The notes under the pieces were generated by a model. That model worked only from the letters and a program-made list of their open reading frames with translations. It ran no database searches and had not been told where the DNA came from. From assembly GCA_963678675.1 (NCBI GenBank), contig OY783198.1, forward strand, positions 5,399,001 through 5,463,000: a DNA stretch of 64,000 bases, read 5' to 3'. The stretch comes from Xiphydria camelus. Its lineage: Eukaryota; Arthropoda; Insecta; Hymenoptera; Xiphydriidae. A program made the position numbers and the translations under genes. How positions within the stretch are numbered: position 1 is the stretch's first letter; each line of letters starts with the position of its first letter. Positions 62,039 through 64,000 of this stretch are shown here, piece by piece.

Positions 62039-63607
62039 TCAAGCCAGAGACAGAGTTGGACTCGTATCCAAATCTATATTGTTGACTTTCAATTCTTTTC
62101 TAAATATCTCTAGCTCCATAGACGATATTCCTAGCCAGCTTTCTAACTCGGACAGCCTCCTCAAATTTTCGCAATTCTGCATCAACAATTTCACTGTCTT
62201 CATCGACAAATCGTCGCTATACAGGATCTTAAGTTCCTCCAGCTTTTTCATAGGATTCTGTAACAAGATACGTTCCATCGTTCTATCCCCGATACCAGTC
62301 GACGAACTCAACTGGATGAACTTAATATTCGTGCAGTGTGAGAGGAGGAATTCCAGGTGCATGGTCGCGCAATCGGCAACGCACTTGACGCGTTCCAAGA
62401 CTTTGAAAGGAGATACAGAAAGCTTCGGAGTAAACCCGGAGGAGTGCTCGAGGAATTCGCAATTGCAGAGTACTAGATTCTTAATCTTCGGGCAAAATTG
62501 ACTTATGCACATCAAGGCGTTCAGGTCGATCTCGTCGACGTGCTCCAAATGCAAGCTCGTAATTTTGTCGCCTTGAAGCTTCAAAAGCATTTTCACCCGG
62601 TCAGCAAAGAAATCGCACGAGAGCAACTTCAATTCTGTGAGATTTTGCAGGGAGGCTAAAATTGTGAGATCGGCTATCCTCTCGTCGTGCAACATCGAGA
62701 GCTTCGTGATATATGGACACATTTCGACCAGAAGATACGAATGCAGCGTCGTCACGTCACGACTTTCGAACGCTTTCAAATGGAAGGGCTTATTGAAGTT
62801 TCCCCCGCCGCGAATGTGCTCGAGAACGTAACCGAATTCATCGCACCTGCCTATGTCTTCTAAACGCGAATGACCTAGCAACAATTCCGCGTATCCGGCT
62901 ATCGTGACCGACGTTCTGTACAATTTGATTTCGCGCAACTGCCAGCACTTGAGCAAGACCGTTATGCTGCGATCCGTTACGGATCTGGACGCCGTGACGT
63001 CCAACTTTTGAAGGTTCGGACAATGCTGCGCTACGGCGGCTATGATGCAGTCCGTGCAGTCGAAGCAGAGAGTAAAGGATATCAAGTTCGGCATCGCAGG
63101 TACTCCGCCGGTGATGATTTTTTCTATGTCGGAGGTTTGCCACCCGGCCGAACCCGATCCCAAATCCAACACTTCCAAACCGGTCATGTTGTGTAAATTT
63201 TTGTACAAAACGTGCCTCATGATTTTCGGCCAAAGGGTGAAGTCGATCGATCGCAAGTTCGAGCCGATCGCAACTTCCGTTAAATTAACGACTACGTTCA
63301 TTTCTGATAAAAATGACGAGACTGGTGTATAGTGATTATATGTATTCTTGGTTTCGTTGATAAGATTTAAAACGGCTTTTAGCGCCTCCACAGCCATCCT
63401 GTCGTACAGATGCCAGGGGACGCTAGAGCTCAGCTGTTGCTTCAGCCATTGCAACCACATTTGCAGGGTCTTCAGGCCGTGATGCGGGTCGGTTTGCGAG
63501 ATCGTGCAAATCGGCTGAATCATTCGCTTGCCGATGACAATCACGAATTCGCCTACCGACCGCAGAGCCAGCTCCTCCAGAGTGGGTACTCGATGTATCC
63601 TGGGCAT
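62039..63607 (-). CDS. Intronless leucine-rich-repeat protein (F-box/LRR-like architecture)
   Basis: A single 522-codon frame in a window where nearly all genes are split. Residues about 150-500 contain repeated LRR units of the cysteine-containing kind (for example CPNLQKLDVTASRSVTDRSI, QNLTELKLLSCDFF, CPKIKNLVLCNC, LRRL near the end), as in FBXL or AMN1 substrate receptors. Residues 1-120 are helical (VPTLEELALRSVGEFVIVIG, PWHLYDRMAVEALKAVLNLI); I cannot confirm an F-box there. No signal peptide or membrane segment. It might bring substrates to a cullin ligase, but that is guesswork from architecture. The ATG at 63607 begins MPRIHRVPTL. Confidence 0.8.
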   Translation of the reverse strand: MPRIHRVPTLEELALRSVGEFVIVIGKRMIQPICTISQTDPHHGLKTLQMWLQWLKQQLSSSVPWHLYDRMAVEALKAVLNLINETKNTYNHYTPVSSFLSEMNVVVNLTEVAIGSNLRSIDFTLWPKIMRHVLYKNLHNMTGLEVLDLGSGSAGWQTSDIEKIITGGVPAMPNLISFTLCFDCTDCIIAAVAQHCPNLQKLDVTASRSVTDRSITVLLKCWQLREIKLYRTSVTIAGYAELLLGHSRLEDIGRCDEFGYVLEHIRGGGNFNKPFHLKAFESRDVTTLHSYLLVEMCPYITKLSMLHDERIADLTILASLQNLTELKLLSCDFFADRVKMLLKLQGDKITSLHLEHVDEIDLNALMCISQFCPKIKNLVLCNCEFLEHSSGFTPKLSVSPFKVLERVKCVADCATMHLEFLLSHCTNIKFIQLSSSTGIGDRTMERILLQNPMKKLEELKILYSDDLSMKTVKLLMQNCENLRRLSELESWLGISSMELEIFRKELKVNNIDLDTSPTLSLA

Positions 63608-64000
63608 GGTTCTCTTTTCTGTTTACTAAGTTTCTCCCGGCGACTTACCGTAGCGCGATTCGACTGTACGAGCAAAGAAGGATGGTTTCCCCTCTAACCC
63701 GAGTTTTTGGAAGTCTTCTCGCACTAGAGAGAGGATCAAGTGACCGGACGGGACGATGGCGACTGAGTTTTCAAGGTCGATTTTACAGTCTACAGCGAGA
63801 AGACTTATTTCTCCTGGAACAGAGCGACGTAGATGTACGATTAAATTCGTGATATTCGTAAATGCTCACGGACGTTTCCTTATATTATGTATTTTACAGT
63901 AAGACTGTATGCATCCAGAAAATGCGCGAATTGGCAGTACGCATAGTTATAAGATTAAAACATTGGCACAAATCCATGTGACTTGTATTTTACACAATTG
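63608..64000. promoter_or_regulatory. Upstream region of the LRR gene
   Basis: 393 bp to the window edge; presumably 5' UTR and promoter of the LRR gene. No motif or coding signal I would defend. Confidence 0.4.

Overview
This is a nuclear, gene-dense, AT-rich insect chromosome segment. Every gene but two is split by short GT-AG introns, many of them 50-150 bp, and the protein repertoire is insect (a ZAD zinc-finger protein, an insect secreted C-type lectin, UAP56, a Tango11/Mff-type fission factor). An 18-base guide in two intronic snoRNAs matches the start of the insect 28S D2 region. I judge the source to be a hymenopteran, possibly an ant; that last step is inference, because nothing here is species-diagnostic.

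Layout (coding spans): HDAC6 (-, 219-7807), with a virus-like single-exon ORF (-, 1240-2529) inside one of its introns; MIPEP (+, 8967-12029); Cullin-4 (-, 14668-18818); PIN4 parvulin (+, 19503-20074); secreted C-type lectin (-, 20721-23493, non-coding first exon near 24420-24442); about 3.3 kb with no recognised gene; ZAD-C2H2 zinc-finger gene (+, 27779-30723); about 3 kb AT-rich gap; DNA polymerase alpha catalytic subunit (-, 33689-40142, 22 exons); Mff/Tango11 (+, 40837-42888); LSM4 (+, 44732-45523); UAP56/DDX39B helicase (-, 46410-50650) hosting intronic C/D snoRNAs; BBLN/C9orf16-like coiled coil (+, 51981-52546); nucleoside hydrolase (-, 53005-54434); KAP3/KIFAP3 (+, 55145-59133); RPP40-like RNase P subunit (-, 59879-60740, N-terminus not found); intronless leucine-rich-repeat protein (-, 62039-63607).

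The genes mostly alternate in strand, giving head-to-head pairs with shared upstream DNA (HDAC6/MIPEP, Cul4/PIN4, POLA1/Mff, UAP56/BBLN, nucleoside hydrolase/KAP3) and tail-to-tail pairs between them. They do not form a pathway; they are mainly housekeeping functions (replication, splicing and mRNA export, ubiquitylation, mitochondrial import and fission, kinesin-2 transport, RNase P).

Most interesting items: (1) an intact 429-codon virus-like ORF inside HDAC6, lying between the linker exon and a decayed duplicate of that exon; (2) two 60-nt in-phase exons in HDAC6 that encode the same zinc-ligand segment and are separated by only 50 bp, so they are probably mutually exclusive; (3) a pair of paralogous C/D-box snoRNAs in UAP56 introns with an 18-nt guide to 28S rRNA; (4) an 79-nt precursor-miRNA-like hairpin in a lectin intron; (5) two GC-AG introns; (6) an E2F/DRE-like cluster in the POLA1/Mff promoter. 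Exon boundaries were set by hand from splice signals, reading phase and remembered family alignments; none was checked by transcript or database.
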